From positions 104,451-168,450 of the forward strand of contig CBDDBX010000026.1 of NCBI GenBank assembly GCA_965225955.1: 64,000 nucleotides of DNA, in the 5' to 3' direction. Each line of letters opens with the position of its first letter. Position 1 is the stretch's first letter. Origin of the DNA: CBDDBX01 sp965225955 (GTDB taxonomy: Bacteria > Acidobacteriota > Aminicenantia > UBA2199). Below, in pieces: positions 27,775 to 36,602 of this stretch. The notes under the pieces are model-generated. The model had not been told where the DNA came from. It did no database searches and saw only the letters and a list, made by a program, of their open reading frames with translations. Made by a program: the position numbers and the translations under genes.

Positions 27775-28170
27775 ATGGATAAAATCAGTAACTATCTTAA
27801 AGATATTCGTCAGGATCAGTCTTTTATAAGAACAGATCTTCTTGATCCTATTCCTTACAAAAGTAAAGGAAACACCTGGGTTGAAATTGAAAACCCTGAA
27901 TTTACATCCTTATGCCCAATGACAGGACTACCTGATTATGGCACAATCCATATCAGATTCCTGCCAGATGAACATATTGTGGAACTTAAGTCACTTAAAT
28001 ACTATTTCCTGCAATTCAGAAACACAGGAATTTTCTATGAAAATCTGGCAAACCTGATTCTTGATCATCTGGTGGAGAAGATATCTCCTATGGAAATGGT
28101 TGTAACTGCTGAATTCACTTCCAGAGGTGGAATTTCATCAAAAGTTACTTCCACTTATAAGAAGAACTAA
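27775..28170 (+). CDS. queF: NADPH-dependent 7-cyano-7-deazaguanine reductase
   Basis: Reduces preQ0 to preQ1 in queuosine synthesis for tRNA. The ATG at 27775, behind GGAGGA, gives 131 residues, the size of the short (unimodular) QueF. The active-site nucleophile is Cys47 in FTSLCPMTG and the acid Asp54 in LPDYG. The ELKSLKYYFLQFRNTG motif is the family signature. The reading frame is open upstream to 27706 but that extension has no family similarity. No other queuosine genes are in the window, and I saw no clear preQ1 riboswitch ahead of it. Confidence 0.93.
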   Translation: MDKISNYLKDIRQDQSFIRTDLLDPIPYKSKGNTWVEIENPEFTSLCPMTGLPDYGTIHIRFLPDEHIVELKSLKYYFLQFRNTGIFYENLANLILDHLVEKISPMEMVVTAEFTSRGGISSKVTSTYKKN

Positions 28171-28185
28171 GATATTTAAGATTAC

Positions 28186-28207
28186 AGCAGGTCCTCTATG
28201 ACCTGCT
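28186..28207. terminator. hairpin between queF and the convergent glycosyltransferase
   Basis: AGCAGGTC and GACCTGCT form an 8-bp stem with loop CTCTAT. It overlaps the last codons of the minus-strand gene; on the plus strand ATTTTTT follows after a few bases. Confidence 0.55.
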
Positions 28208-29374
28208 ATTCCCCATTTTTTCAAAAAGTCCCAGATACTTATCTTCAATAACATTCCAGGCATAATTATTTTCAAAGAAACTGATACCGTTCTTACCCAT
28301 CTCTTCCATTAGATTCTGATTATTAAGCATAAGAAGCATTACCTCTTCAAATTCTGGATAGTTTGTATACCAGAGGCCTCCATTACTTCTTCCACACTGC
28401 CCCATAAGTACCTCAGTTCTGCCATTTGCAAGAACCGGACGTCCAATAGCCCAGGCTTCGAGTGCAACCATTGACAGAGATTCAAACTGAGACGGAATAA
28501 CCAGAAACTCACTACCTGCAAGACCATTAAATTTATCCTCATCGTCAACAAAGCCCAGATATACTATTGAATCGTGTTCAGGAATTTCAACCATACTCTT
28601 CCCCATCAGCACAAGTTTTATGTCCTGATTATGGGTCTCCTGAAATCTTACAAAATGGTTGAACAGTTCAGGAATCCCTTTGTTTTCGTCCAGGCGTCCT
28701 ATATATATAAAATATTTTCCTTCAATGTTGTATTTTTTTCTGAAAGCCTCTGCATCATACTCTGATGGAATTTCAGAACCAACGCCCACAATATCTCCGG
28801 GTACATTAATTCCACCAACAGAGTTCTCAAGAATCTCTTTCTCCTCATGGGAGTTAAAAACAATACCTCCGGGAAGATTGAAAAAATCTTTAAAGATCCT
28901 TAAATATACAACCTCGTCGTGCTCAGCAGTTGGAACCAGTACAGCTTTTTTTCCAAACCGTTTTACCCCATGATAACTGTGATAATATCTGAATGAGAAG
29001 AATAGAAAATAGTCAAATTCTTTATCTCTGTTTTCAAGTTCATCAAGAAGATCCGGTACATAAGGCCCCTCTTCTTCCAGCCAGAGCAGTTCATCTTCAA
29101 ACTTATGCTCATGATTGAAGATCTTTTCCTGAATTCTGCCGAAAACTTCAGGTGAGCGCTCTTTTTTTACCTTAAAACGATTAACAGGAATGCCATTCAC
29201 AATATCTTGTCCAGCCTGATAGTGGTGCTTCCAGGTCACATAATCCAGAGCTGTTGATGTAAAAACTTCAACATCTACGTGCTTAGCCATTTTTTCAGCA
29301 ATCAGACGTGCATGATATTCAGCACCCCCATTGATTTCTCTTCCATACCTTTGAACAATTATGCCTATTTTCAT
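28196..29374 (-). CDS. glycosyltransferase, GT4 family (GT-B fold)
   Basis: Transfers a sugar from a nucleotide donor, probably during cell-surface glycan assembly at the cytoplasmic face. The 392 residues show the GT-B pattern: an N-terminal GGAEYHARLIAEKM acceptor loop, the middle FIYIGRLDENKGIPEL donor-domain entry, and the EX7E motif in FESLSMVALEAWAIGRPVLA. No signal peptide or membrane span is visible. It is alone between convergent and divergent neighbours, so the sugar and acceptor cannot be inferred. The TATAAT box is 6 bases before the ATG and there is no ribosome binding site. Confidence 0.88.
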   Translation of the reverse strand: MKIGIIVQRYGREINGGAEYHARLIAEKMAKHVDVEVFTSTALDYVTWKHHYQAGQDIVNGIPVNRFKVKKERSPEVFGRIQEKIFNHEHKFEDELLWLEEEGPYVPDLLDELENRDKEFDYFLFFSFRYYHSYHGVKRFGKKAVLVPTAEHDEVVYLRIFKDFFNLPGGIVFNSHEEKEILENSVGGINVPGDIVGVGSEIPSEYDAEAFRKKYNIEGKYFIYIGRLDENKGIPELFNHFVRFQETHNQDIKLVLMGKSMVEIPEHDSIVYLGFVDDEDKFNGLAGSEFLVIPSQFESLSMVALEAWAIGRPVLANGRTEVLMGQCGRSNGGLWYTNYPEFEEVMLLMLNNQNLMEEMGKNGISFFENNYAWNVIEDKYLGLFEKMGNSRS

Positions 29375-29380
29375 CTGATT

Positions 29381-29389
29381 ATTATAGCA
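29381..29389 (-). promoter_or_regulatory. extended -10 promoter of the glycosyltransferase gene
   Basis: On the minus strand TGC-TATAAT, a perfect extended -10 box, lies six bases before the ATG at 29374. The expected transcription start is therefore at or next to the start codon. Confidence 0.6.
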
Positions 29390-29517
29390 TAATCAGTATT
29401 TTAAGCCTCAGATATCTGATATATCAGAGAAAAAATTCACAAAACACACACAAGCCCCTACCAATAAGGATCTACAAAGCTTTGCAGAATTTTCATCAAT
29501 TTTTAAAAATTTTTTTA

Positions 29518-29546
29518 TTGACTTACAATCAATTGAATGATATAAA
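29518..29546 (+). promoter_or_regulatory. sigma-70 promoter of the FmdB gene
   Basis: TTGACT at 29518-29523, a 17-base spacer and TATAAA at 29541-29546. A leader with AAGAGGTAAAG ribosome binding site leads to the ATG at 29580. The rest of the 29375-29579 spacer holds only a CTGATATATCAG palindrome and one GCCCCTAC repeat piece at 29454. Confidence 0.7.
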
Positions 29547-29579
29547 TTCTCTGAGAATATAAAAAAGAGGTAAAGAAGT

Positions 29580-29819
29580 ATGCCAATTTATGAATACAAA
29601 TGCCATGAATGCGGAAAGGTATTTGAAAAACTGCAGAGCTACAGCGCATCTCTGGAAACTACCTGCGAGGATTGCAACTCTAAAGTCGAAAAACTTATCT
29701 CAAACTCAGCTTTTCAACTTAAAGGTGCCGGCTGGTACGTAAATGAGTACAGTAAGAGTGGAAGCTCTTCAAAAAACAGCACTCCATCCTGTGGAAGTGA
29801 TAAATGTAAGGTAGGCTGA
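29580..29819 (+). CDS. FmdB family zinc-ribbon protein
   Basis: The 79-residue protein starts MPIYEYKCHECGKVFE, the hallmark of the FmdB/CxxC-CxxC regulatory protein family. It pairs C8 and C11 with a second CxxC in CEDCNSK to bind zinc. GAGWYVNEY is the family's second conserved patch. A serine-rich linker and a C-terminal CGSDKC follow. Members are thought to be small regulators, but their precise role is not settled. It has its own promoter and terminator, so it is transcribed alone. Confidence 0.88.
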   Translation: MPIYEYKCHECGKVFEKLQSYSASLETTCEDCNSKVEKLISNSAFQLKGAGWYVNEYSKSGSSSKNSTPSCGSDKCKVG

Positions 29820-29882
29820 TCATAAATATCAGTAACCTTCCATCTCTCTCCCCTTAATAATAATATTGAAAACCCACCTTGA

Positions 29883-29907
29883 GGGCCCTCTGGTAATCAG
29901 AGGGCCC
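29883..29907 (+). terminator. strong hairpin after the FmdB gene
   Basis: GGGCCCTCTG and CAGAGGGCCC form a perfect 10-bp stem with loop GTAAT, followed by CCTCTCTTTCCTTT. The T-run is interrupted, but the stem is very stable. Confidence 0.7.
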
Positions 29908-29924
29908 CTCTCTTTCCTTTAAAA

Positions 29925-30017
29925 ACACGGACATTCACAGACAGACACGAACAGACACAGGTGTGTCTGATATAATATTTCCTGTGTTAGTCCCTGCTTG
30001 TCTGTGTCTGTCTTTAG
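29925..30017. repeat. inverted-repeat element with ACACGGAC motif
   Basis: The left part has AGACAGACAC and ACACAGG; the right part has the complementary CCTGTGT and GTGTCTGTCT, making an imperfect hairpin of about 80 bases. Its first 24 bases match 25405-25428 at 20 positions. No open reading frame spans it. It takes up much of the 29820-30328 spacer. Confidence 0.55.
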
Positions 30018-30121
30018 GGCGGTATGGCCTTCATTTATTTGTTTCATGACTGTCTTAACAATAAAACGGGAGCATACAAAACATTCATAAAGTGACAAGC
30101 TGCGTTCCTCGCTTGCTCCCA

Positions 30122-30178
30122 TCTGCAATATTACTCATATTACGCTTCGCTCCATTATTCGTTTGCAGACCCCTACAA
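30122..30178. repeat. short inverted repeat ending in CCCCTACAA
   Basis: TCTGCAA at 30122-30128 and TTGCAGA at 30163-30169 are inverted, directly followed by CCCCTACAA, whose reverse TTGTAGGGG is the end motif of the repeats at 45151 and 62913. It is probably another remnant of that repeat family. Confidence 0.4.
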
Positions 30179-30262
30179 ATCGCTTCTCTTATAATAATAT
30201 TTGCTGCCCCTGTGCGTTTCTGAAAACTGTGTAAGAAAGTACTGCAATTTTCCCTGAAAAAT

Positions 30263-30292
30263 TTGACCATACCCAATCTCTATTGTTATAAT
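30263..30292 (+). promoter_or_regulatory. sigma-70 promoter of carbamate kinase
   Basis: TTGACC at 30263-30268, an 18-base spacer and a perfect TATAAT at 30287-30292, followed by a leader with CTAAGGAG before the ATG at 30329. Confidence 0.75.
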
Positions 30293-30328
30293 GATTCTTT
30301 TTTTTTAAATCAACTAAGGAGTTGTAAC

Positions 30329-31276
30329 ATGAGCGAAAAGAAATCTGCTGTTGTTGCCATTGGTGGTAATTTTCTTTCAGATGGAAGAAGTAATACTAAA
30401 GAACAGATGGAAAAAGCTTTTAAAGCTGCAGCTTTAATCAAAACACTTGTAGACAAAGATTTTAATGTTGTTGTTGTTCACGGTAATGGACCACAGGTTG
30501 GTATGACATACCTTAGACAGCTCACAGGTATCAAAGAGGATATTCCTGCGCTTCAGCTTGCAATGTGTAATGCCCTTACACAGGCTGAAATCGGTACTCT
30601 TCTTGAACTTGCTATTGTTAATACTATTAACAGTGAAAAACCCGATTTTGACGTACTTACTCTTGTAAGTCAGGTTGAAGTGAAAGCAGATGACCCTGCA
30701 TTCCAGAACCCAACCAAACCTATTGGCCCATTCTACACAAAAGAACAGGCTGAAGAACTGCAGAAAGATTTTCCTGAATGGACTATGATTGAAGATTCAG
30801 GCAGAGGCTACAGAAGAGTAGTTCCTTCACCGGTTCCAATTAATGTATTCTCATCAACCAGTATTGCTGATACTTTCAAAACTGCCAATGTTGTTATTGC
30901 CGGCGGTGGCGGTGGTATTCCTGTTGTAAGAAAAGAAGATAACACATTTGAACTTATCGACAGTGTTATCGACAAAGACAGAACTGCATGCCTCATTGCA
31001 AACGAGATCAATGCAACTCACTTCTTCCTTCTTACTGGTGTTCCTCACGTATGCGTTAATTTTGGAAAACCTGATCAGGAAGATCTGTACAAAATCTCTG
31101 TTGAAGAAGTAATGAAACACTACAATGATGGTCAGTTCCCTCCAGGATCAATGGGACCAAAAATTGAAGCAGCTGTTGAATTTGCAAAAGCTACTTCAGG
31201 TTCAGCAATCATTACTGATGCTGATAACATTGACAAAGCTCTTGAAGGTACTGAAGGTACAATAATCCATAAATAA
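30329..31276 (+). CDS. arcC: carbamate kinase
   Basis: Reversibly makes ATP and carbamate (then ammonia and CO2) from carbamoyl phosphate and ADP. The ATG at 30329 follows AAGGAG and gives 315 residues, the normal length; an in-frame TTG at 30263 is really part of the promoter. Visible motifs are VVAIGGNFL at the N-terminus, VHGNGPQVG, the FYTKEQAEEL insertion typical of carbamate kinases, and GGGGIPV. Arginine deiminase and ornithine carbamoyltransferase genes are not adjacent, so the source of carbamoyl phosphate is open. Confidence 0.95.
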   Translation: MSEKKSAVVAIGGNFLSDGRSNTKEQMEKAFKAAALIKTLVDKDFNVVVVHGNGPQVGMTYLRQLTGIKEDIPALQLAMCNALTQAEIGTLLELAIVNTINSEKPDFDVLTLVSQVEVKADDPAFQNPTKPIGPFYTKEQAEELQKDFPEWTMIEDSGRGYRRVVPSPVPINVFSSTSIADTFKTANVVIAGGGGGIPVVRKEDNTFELIDSVIDKDRTACLIANEINATHFFLLTGVPHVCVNFGKPDQEDLYKISVEEVMKHYNDGQFPPGSMGPKIEAAVEFAKATSGSAIITDADNIDKALEGTEGTIIHK

Positions 31277-31352
31277 TAGACTTTTACTATTAAAGCTCTT
31301 ACAATAGTTACAGCAGAAACATCTCTGCTGTAACACCCTTTAAGGAGATAAT

Positions 31353-33203
31353 ATGGAAAATACAGTAACTGTAGTACCAGATTATTCAGACGTTGTAAGA
31401 GCTGAAATTCCCACAGAATACACATGGAATCACGAAGATATTTTTGCAGATTCAGTCAGCTGGGAAAAAGAACTGAACCTGCTCACCAGAGAGATTGAAG
31501 AGTTTGATTCTCTTAAAGAAGGGTGGCTCACAGATGCCACAAAATGTTACAACCTTCTGCAGGAGTGTAATAGTATAGACAGGAGAATAAACTCTCTCTA
31601 CACCTACACATCACTTCATTCTGATACCGAGATGGATAACTCCGTCTTTCAGGCAATGAAGGGAAAAGCATACAACCTCTATATTACTTTTTACAGCAAA
31701 CTATCATTTATCGAGCCTGATATTATAAAAGCAGGTAGAAAACAGATAGATAAGCTTATTGAAAGTAAACCTGAACTGAAGAGTTATAATCAGACATTCG
31801 ACTCCACCCTGAGAATGACAGCTCACGTTCTGCCTGAAGAACAGGAGCAGATAATTACAAGAACAGCTCTCTTTTCAGATACACCGGGTAAAGCATCCTC
31901 AATACTGAATGATGTTGATATTCCTGCTCCCACAATAGTTCTTGGCAATGGAAAAAGAGTTAAACTGAATCAGGCTAACTACTCAAAATACAGAAGCTCT
32001 GCAAATCCTCAGGATAGAAAAAAGGTTATGCAGAAATTCTGGAAAAACCATGCAGGCTTTAAAAACACCCACGCAATACTACTCAATGGAGTGGTTAAAA
32101 ATCACCATTTCAATGCTTTAACCAGAAAATACAGCAGCTGTCTTGAAGCAGCTCTATATCCCAATAATATAAGTACAGATGTATATAACAGACTTGTAGA
32201 GACTATTAAGAGTAACCTTACTCCTCTCCATAACTACCTGCAGCTTAAAAAAGAGATGCTCGGAATAGAAGATTTTCACTATTACGACATTTACGCCTCA
32301 TCTATACCGGAATTTAAAAAAGAGTTCTCAATAGACGAAGCAAGAGAGCTTGTTACAGAATCCATGAGGCCACTTGGTAATGAGTACTCCTCTCTTATTT
32401 CTGAAGGGCTGAATAGTCGCTGGATGGATATATATCCGAATCGTAATAAAAGGTCCGGTGCTTATTCCAATGGAAGCGTATACGATACTCACCCTTTTGT
32501 TCTTATGAATTTTGACGGGAAATTCAGAGCAGTTTCAACTCTTACTCATGAGTTCGGCCACGCACTGCACTCATGGTTCTCAAACAGAACCCAGGAGTAT
32601 CACAATTCGCACTACCCTATCTTTCTTGCAGAAATTGCCAGTACTTTCAATGAAAACCTCCTCACAGAATACCTGCTGAAAAAAACTGATGATCCACGCT
32701 TCAGGTTATATCTTCTGGATCAGTATCTTGAGAATGTCAGAGCCACCCTTTTCAGACAGGTACTTTTTGCAGATTTTGAACTGAAAATACACAGCCATGC
32801 CGAGAAAGGAGAAACCCTGACTTCAGATTGGCTGAATATGGAATATCTTAACCTTACTAAAGAGTATTATGGACACAAACAGGGAGTTGTGAAAGTGGAT
32901 AAGTTTATAGAGAACGAGTGGAGCCTTATTCCCCACTTTTACTACAATTTCTATGTTTATCAGTACAGTACAGGCATAATAGCCTCTACAGCTCTTTCAG
33001 ATATGGTTCTGCAGGGAGGCGCTTCTGAACAGAAAGCTTACCTGAACTTCCTGAAAAGTGGTTGTAGTAAGTACTCCCTTGATATTCTGAAAGAAACAGG
33101 TGTTGATCTTACTTCTGAAGAGCCTACCAGAAAAACTCTAAGTAAATTTGAAGAGATGACAAATCTAATGAGAAAAACAGCTGAAAAACTCGGATTATTA
33201 TAA
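31353..33203 (+). CDS. pepF: oligoendopeptidase F (M3 metallopeptidase)
   Basis: Cytoplasmic zinc peptidase that cuts oligopeptides of roughly 7-17 residues. At 616 residues it has the usual PepF length. The zinc site is H399-E400-F-G-H403 in LTHEFGHALHSWF, with the third ligand Glu427 in LAEIASTFNE. The mainly helical N-terminal domain and the central YDTHPFVLMNF strand are typical. AAGGAGATAAT is a strong ribosome binding site. It starts 76 bases after carbamate kinase, possibly in the same transcript, and ends at a terminator. Confidence 0.94.
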   Translation: MENTVTVVPDYSDVVRAEIPTEYTWNHEDIFADSVSWEKELNLLTREIEEFDSLKEGWLTDATKCYNLLQECNSIDRRINSLYTYTSLHSDTEMDNSVFQAMKGKAYNLYITFYSKLSFIEPDIIKAGRKQIDKLIESKPELKSYNQTFDSTLRMTAHVLPEEQEQIITRTALFSDTPGKASSILNDVDIPAPTIVLGNGKRVKLNQANYSKYRSSANPQDRKKVMQKFWKNHAGFKNTHAILLNGVVKNHHFNALTRKYSSCLEAALYPNNISTDVYNRLVETIKSNLTPLHNYLQLKKEMLGIEDFHYYDIYASSIPEFKKEFSIDEARELVTESMRPLGNEYSSLISEGLNSRWMDIYPNRNKRSGAYSNGSVYDTHPFVLMNFDGKFRAVSTLTHEFGHALHSWFSNRTQEYHNSHYPIFLAEIASTFNENLLTEYLLKKTDDPRFRLYLLDQYLENVRATLFRQVLFADFELKIHSHAEKGETLTSDWLNMEYLNLTKEYYGHKQGVVKVDKFIENEWSLIPHFYYNFYVYQYSTGIIASTALSDMVLQGGASEQKAYLNFLKSGCSKYSLDILKETGVDLTSEEPTRKTLSKFEEMTNLMRKTAEKLGLL

Positions 33204-33213
33204 AAATTATTTC

Positions 33214-33240
33214 GCCGGATTTAACAGTCCGGCTCTTCTT
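33214..33240 (+). terminator. Rho-independent terminator after pepF
   Basis: GCCGGA and TCCGGC form a 6-bp stem with an 8-base loop, followed by TCTTCTTTT on the plus strand. Confidence 0.65.
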
Positions 33241-33307
33241 TTCACCTTCTCAAAACACAAATATAACTATCCACAGATGAGATTTTTAATGGTTGGAATG
33301 TGTTTAA

Positions 33308-33326
33308 GGGCAGGTTGAACCTGCCC
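33308..33326 (-). terminator. hairpin after the large lipoprotein gene
   Basis: GGGCAGG and CCTGCCC pair around TTGAA; the full palindrome is 19 bases. It lies just beyond the minus-strand stop at 33342, although the T-run on that strand is weak. Confidence 0.5.
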
Positions 33327-33341
33327 TCTGTATTTGAAATA

Positions 33342-35018
33342 TTATCTTCCTGGTGGTGGTGGAGGCGGAGGAGTGTTACTCTCCTTCTTATCAAACAGCT
33401 TAACCATATCTGCTATACCTTCCATAAAAGGCTTACTGAAAGTGGTTTTTACTTTCATATGCTGCTCAACATGTTTATCTGTTTTAGCTTCTGTTGAATA
33501 TAAATAACCCAGTTTATTAATAGCAGATATCTGTTCAGGTGTAAGTTTTGCTTTATTAGCACCGCCAAAAGCAGCAAAAGTTGAATAGATGTGCATAGCT
33601 TCAGGAATATTGAAATAGAAAGACTGGTTATTACCTTCCAGAGATTTTTTCAGTTCAGCATCCTTGATTCTGGTAGCAAACCCTTTAGAGGTATCTCCAA
33701 TCAGCGCTTTCTCATATAGTTTTCTGTTAAATGAGAGAATGAAACTACCATCTTTCATCCCTGCATACATCTGGAAAACCGGAGTTCCCAACACCTTACT
33801 ATCTACACCATTAATCTTTTCATCTCTTATCATCTGGCGATTTTTTTCAGGTGTAAGTGCAATAAGTTTATCAAGAAGCTTACTCATAACATCTTTATCT
33901 TTAACATTAAATGAGAGCACTACATTATAGTTGGTCATATTGATAGTTTTACCATCGTATATTCCCAGATTTATATTACCAGCCAGGTTTTCAATCAGCT
34001 CTTTATACAGATTAATTCCTGCTACATTTGATACACCTGCTTCAGCTTCCTTCTGCTTATCTTCAGGAAGTGAACTGATTATCATCTTATAGTATTCAAC
34101 CATGTTCATTCCCATTGAAACAAACATTACAGGATTCTCTTCAACACTGAGAACAGGTTTCTTATCAAACTTCACACCATCAAACAGTTTAGTAATACTA
34201 TTATTATCTGACAGAAGGAAATATGAATCTACAATAAGATCTTTAGTACTTACATCAAGAGATATATACCCTCCTTTATAGGAGTTGAGGTATTTCAGGC
34301 TGTTAAAGCTCCATGGATTCTTACTCAATTCCTGCATAAGTTCCATATATCCCTTGAACTTCTCTGGCATAACAGCTGTATTAAAATAGGCAAATACTGT
34401 TTTGTCTTTGCTACAGAGGCCTCTCAGTTCTGTATATGTACTGTTATCTTTAAGAAGCTTTCCATTTCTCTCTTTAAGAAGGTTATCCAGTTTACCATTG
34501 TACGCAACTCCGATCAGCAGATATCCTTTACTGAAACTGTATCCCATTTCAATATCTTCTTTACCGGTTTTAAGAGTCATTATATGGCCTTTCTTCACTA
34601 CCTTTCCTTCCGGCAACTTCTCTTTAAGCTTTTCAGCTGCAAGCTTCTCATCAATCAGAGGAAGATAGAGAATAATTGAAACAGCCTGCTTATCTTTTGC
34701 TACCATAGCATCAGTAATTGCTATACCGAATCCTTTTTTTATATCTATTCCTTTATCAGTAAAACCCGCAGGGTTTGTGATATCAAGACCAAGTTTATCC
34801 TTTATTTCAGAAACTCCTGATTTCTGACACATTTCACAATCAAACATGAAACTCATTGTTTTAATAAAAGATTCTGTAGAATTGAACTGAATGAGTCCCA
34901 GTGTATCTGCCGGCAGAACTGCAGAGATATCTTCTTCAACTGTACTCTTACTCCCTCCACAACTCAATACAAAAAACATAAGGGTAGTGAGAGTCAACGC
35001 TGTTAACAACTTTTTCAT
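33342..35018 (-). CDS. lipoprotein, DUF3352-like, proline-rich tail
   Basis: The 558-residue protein has a lipoprotein signal peptide with lipobox VLSC and acylated Cys20. It continues with SAVLPADTLGLIQFNSTESF, the opening seen in DUF3352-type proteins, and repeated alpha/beta segments with AYFNTAVM-like strands. The C-terminus ends in a run of seven prolines followed by Gly-Arg. AGGAGG precedes the ATG. No catalytic motif is visible; it is probably anchored in the outer membrane or inner-membrane periplasmic face. DUF3352 membership is a judgement from pattern, not a search. Confidence 0.72.
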   Translation of the reverse strand: MKKLLTALTLTTLMFFVLSCGGSKSTVEEDISAVLPADTLGLIQFNSTESFIKTMSFMFDCEMCQKSGVSEIKDKLGLDITNPAGFTDKGIDIKKGFGIAITDAMVAKDKQAVSIILYLPLIDEKLAAEKLKEKLPEGKVVKKGHIMTLKTGKEDIEMGYSFSKGYLLIGVAYNGKLDNLLKERNGKLLKDNSTYTELRGLCSKDKTVFAYFNTAVMPEKFKGYMELMQELSKNPWSFNSLKYLNSYKGGYISLDVSTKDLIVDSYFLLSDNNSITKLFDGVKFDKKPVLSVEENPVMFVSMGMNMVEYYKMIISSLPEDKQKEAEAGVSNVAGINLYKELIENLAGNINLGIYDGKTINMTNYNVVLSFNVKDKDVMSKLLDKLIALTPEKNRQMIRDEKINGVDSKVLGTPVFQMYAGMKDGSFILSFNRKLYEKALIGDTSKGFATRIKDAELKKSLEGNNQSFYFNIPEAMHIYSTFAAFGGANKAKLTPEQISAINKLGYLYSTEAKTDKHVEQHMKVKTTFSKPFMEGIADMVKLFDKKESNTPPPPPPPGR

Positions 35019-35253
35019 ATGAATCCTCCTATAATTAAGACATAAACAAATTTATATACTCAAAACCAACTATTTTCATTTGAATATTTATATTCATTCA
35101 ACAAAGCATCTATATGGCAATTCTTACCAATATATTCATCATAATATCACAAAGAGCATAAAAAAAAATTTTTTTGTCCAATAATTTGAACTTCCTTTCC
35201 TTTTATGCTATAACAGATTTGATAACAATTAATATTTAAGACCTTCTTGTAAA
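35019..35253. other. A+T-rich spacer without visible gene
   Basis: Very A+T-rich sequence upstream of the lipoprotein gene, presumably holding its minus-strand promoter. I see no open reading frame, tRNA or convincing hairpin here. The A/T run around 35160 is the most extreme base composition in the neighbourhood. Confidence 0.5.
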
Positions 35254-35289
35254 TTGACCGGACAGAAAACCCGCTGTCTGTCCGGTCAA
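35254..35289 (-). terminator. long hairpin after the amidase gene
   Basis: TTGACCGGACAG and CTGTCCGGTCAA form a perfect 12-bp stem. It lies just after the minus-strand amidase stop at 35297; the minus-strand tail is TTTACAAG, and the plus-strand tail CACTTTTT is more T-rich. Confidence 0.7.
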
Positions 35290-35296
35290 CACTTTT

Positions 35297-36526
35297 TCAG
35301 ATCTTCTCAAAAAACTTAAGATTCCTGATAAAGCGTTGTGGTTTATTCTTTAAAAATCCCTTTTTCTTACTAAAGAAAATCCCTCTTCGTTTTGCTAATC
35401 TGCTGAAATTTTTCCTGGTAACTTTTAATGGCCCCCTGAACCCGACAATTACAGCTGTTCCCCGGGGTATACTGTCCCAATCCCTTACTCTGTTACCAGA
35501 TACGATTTTATTACCTGGAAAAACATATTTAACAGAAGCACTTCTGTACTTTCTTCCAGCTATACTCCATGCAGTACGATCTGAGGAAATTCTGAATACC
35601 GGCCCTTCTTCTTTAACAGCAGTATTCTCAGTAAAATTAAGAAGCACCCTTGTTCCCGGCGGAATCTTTCCCCAGCTTATAATGCGCTCCAGTCTGTTCC
35701 CTCTTATTTTACGCCCCCCAGGCATAATATAGAGTGTATCTGCACTATTATAATCTTCACCTGCAATATTCCATGCAGTATTATCTTTACTTATTATATT
35801 GGATGCTGCTGCTATTCTCTTCTGAACTGAGACTCCAGGTTCAAAACGCCCGTCCCCATAAAAGACTCTTGCAATCTGAGGGTCAGCCTGCAACCTGCCG
35901 GCTCTTACATCAGGATCATACCACCATCCCCGCTTAAGCCCCGCTTTTCTTCTGTCAAAATTGACAGCACATCTTTTTCTCCCTCTGTGATTTCTTCTGA
36001 ACCACTTATTGGGCCGTCCATAAGACACCTGACTATGAGTAAGTACATTCTTATCTCTTACTCTGTACCTCTTCATAAGAAACTTAAGAAGCTTCCCAAG
36101 ATTCTTATACTGAGCTGAAGTTATCTCTCCATAGTGGTATCCAACCAGTTCAATACCTATGGAGTGAGAACTTATGTCTCTTAATCCTTCCCACATACTC
36201 AGACCTGCATGGTCTGATCTGTATCTGTGTGGAACTACAGAATATACTCTGCCGTTTCTTGCAATGAAGTAGTTCGCGTGTCCCCCACGGGTTCTTCTGT
36301 AACGCCCGATTCTTTTGCCTCTTGTCAGTGTCCTCAGAGTACTTTCAAAACCTGCTTCTGTTGTATGAACTATTATATATTTCGTGGACTTTCTGAACTT
36401 CTTCTTAAATCTGCGATTCAGTTTTTTTGTATAGTTATGAACCTTCAGACCTCTGGCCTCAACAGGCTCTGGCATAAAGGACATAAAGAGAATTAAACAG
36501 GTTAGATGTGTTAAAAGCTTCTTCAT
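35297..36526 (-). CDS. exported N-acetylmuramoyl-L-alanine amidase (Amidase_2/PGRP fold)
   Basis: Peptidoglycan hydrolase. A signal peptide (about residues 1-24) precedes an Amidase_2 domain (about 45-205). The likely zinc ligands are His54 in IIVHTTEAG, His164 in LTHSQVSYG and Cys186 in KRCAVNF, as in the T7-lysozyme arrangement. Two similar C-terminal repeats follow: NTAWNIAGEDYNSADTLYIM (about 248-300) and RTAWSIAGRKYRSASVKYVF (about 315-365). These resemble LysM-type wall-binding units. The protein is strongly basic throughout, which suits contact with wall or surface polymers. It is transcribed alone. Confidence 0.85.
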   Translation of the reverse strand: MKKLLTHLTCLILFMSFMPEPVEARGLKVHNYTKKLNRRFKKKFRKSTKYIIVHTTEAGFESTLRTLTRGKRIGRYRRTRGGHANYFIARNGRVYSVVPHRYRSDHAGLSMWEGLRDISSHSIGIELVGYHYGEITSAQYKNLGKLLKFLMKRYRVRDKNVLTHSQVSYGRPNKWFRRNHRGRKRCAVNFDRRKAGLKRGWWYDPDVRAGRLQADPQIARVFYGDGRFEPGVSVQKRIAAASNIISKDNTAWNIAGEDYNSADTLYIMPGGRKIRGNRLERIISWGKIPPGTRVLLNFTENTAVKEEGPVFRISSDRTAWSIAGRKYRSASVKYVFPGNKIVSGNRVRDWDSIPRGTAVIVGFRGPLKVTRKNFSRLAKRRGIFFSKKKGFLKNKPQRFIRNLKFFEKI

Positions 36527-36602
36527 AAGTAAAACTATTTTATGAGTATAGCATAATAAATATTCTGTTGTAACAGTTTTGTATAATCGACGCTGTTATG
36601 AA

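Noticed and set aside
30263..30328. Carbamate kinase starting at the upstream in-frame TTG
   Set aside because: The TTG is part of a TTGACC-18-TATAAT promoter, and AAGGAG precedes the ATG at 30329, which also gives the family length.
33300..33497. 65-codon plus-strand frame over the end of the lipoprotein gene
   Set aside because: Lies antisense to a well-supported gene, has no ribosome binding site, and includes the reverse of the proline run.
36527..36602. Remnant of a kinase ATPase domain after the receiver protein
   Set aside because: Only 76 A+T-rich bases separate it from the amidase gene; no N, G1 or G2 box in any frame.
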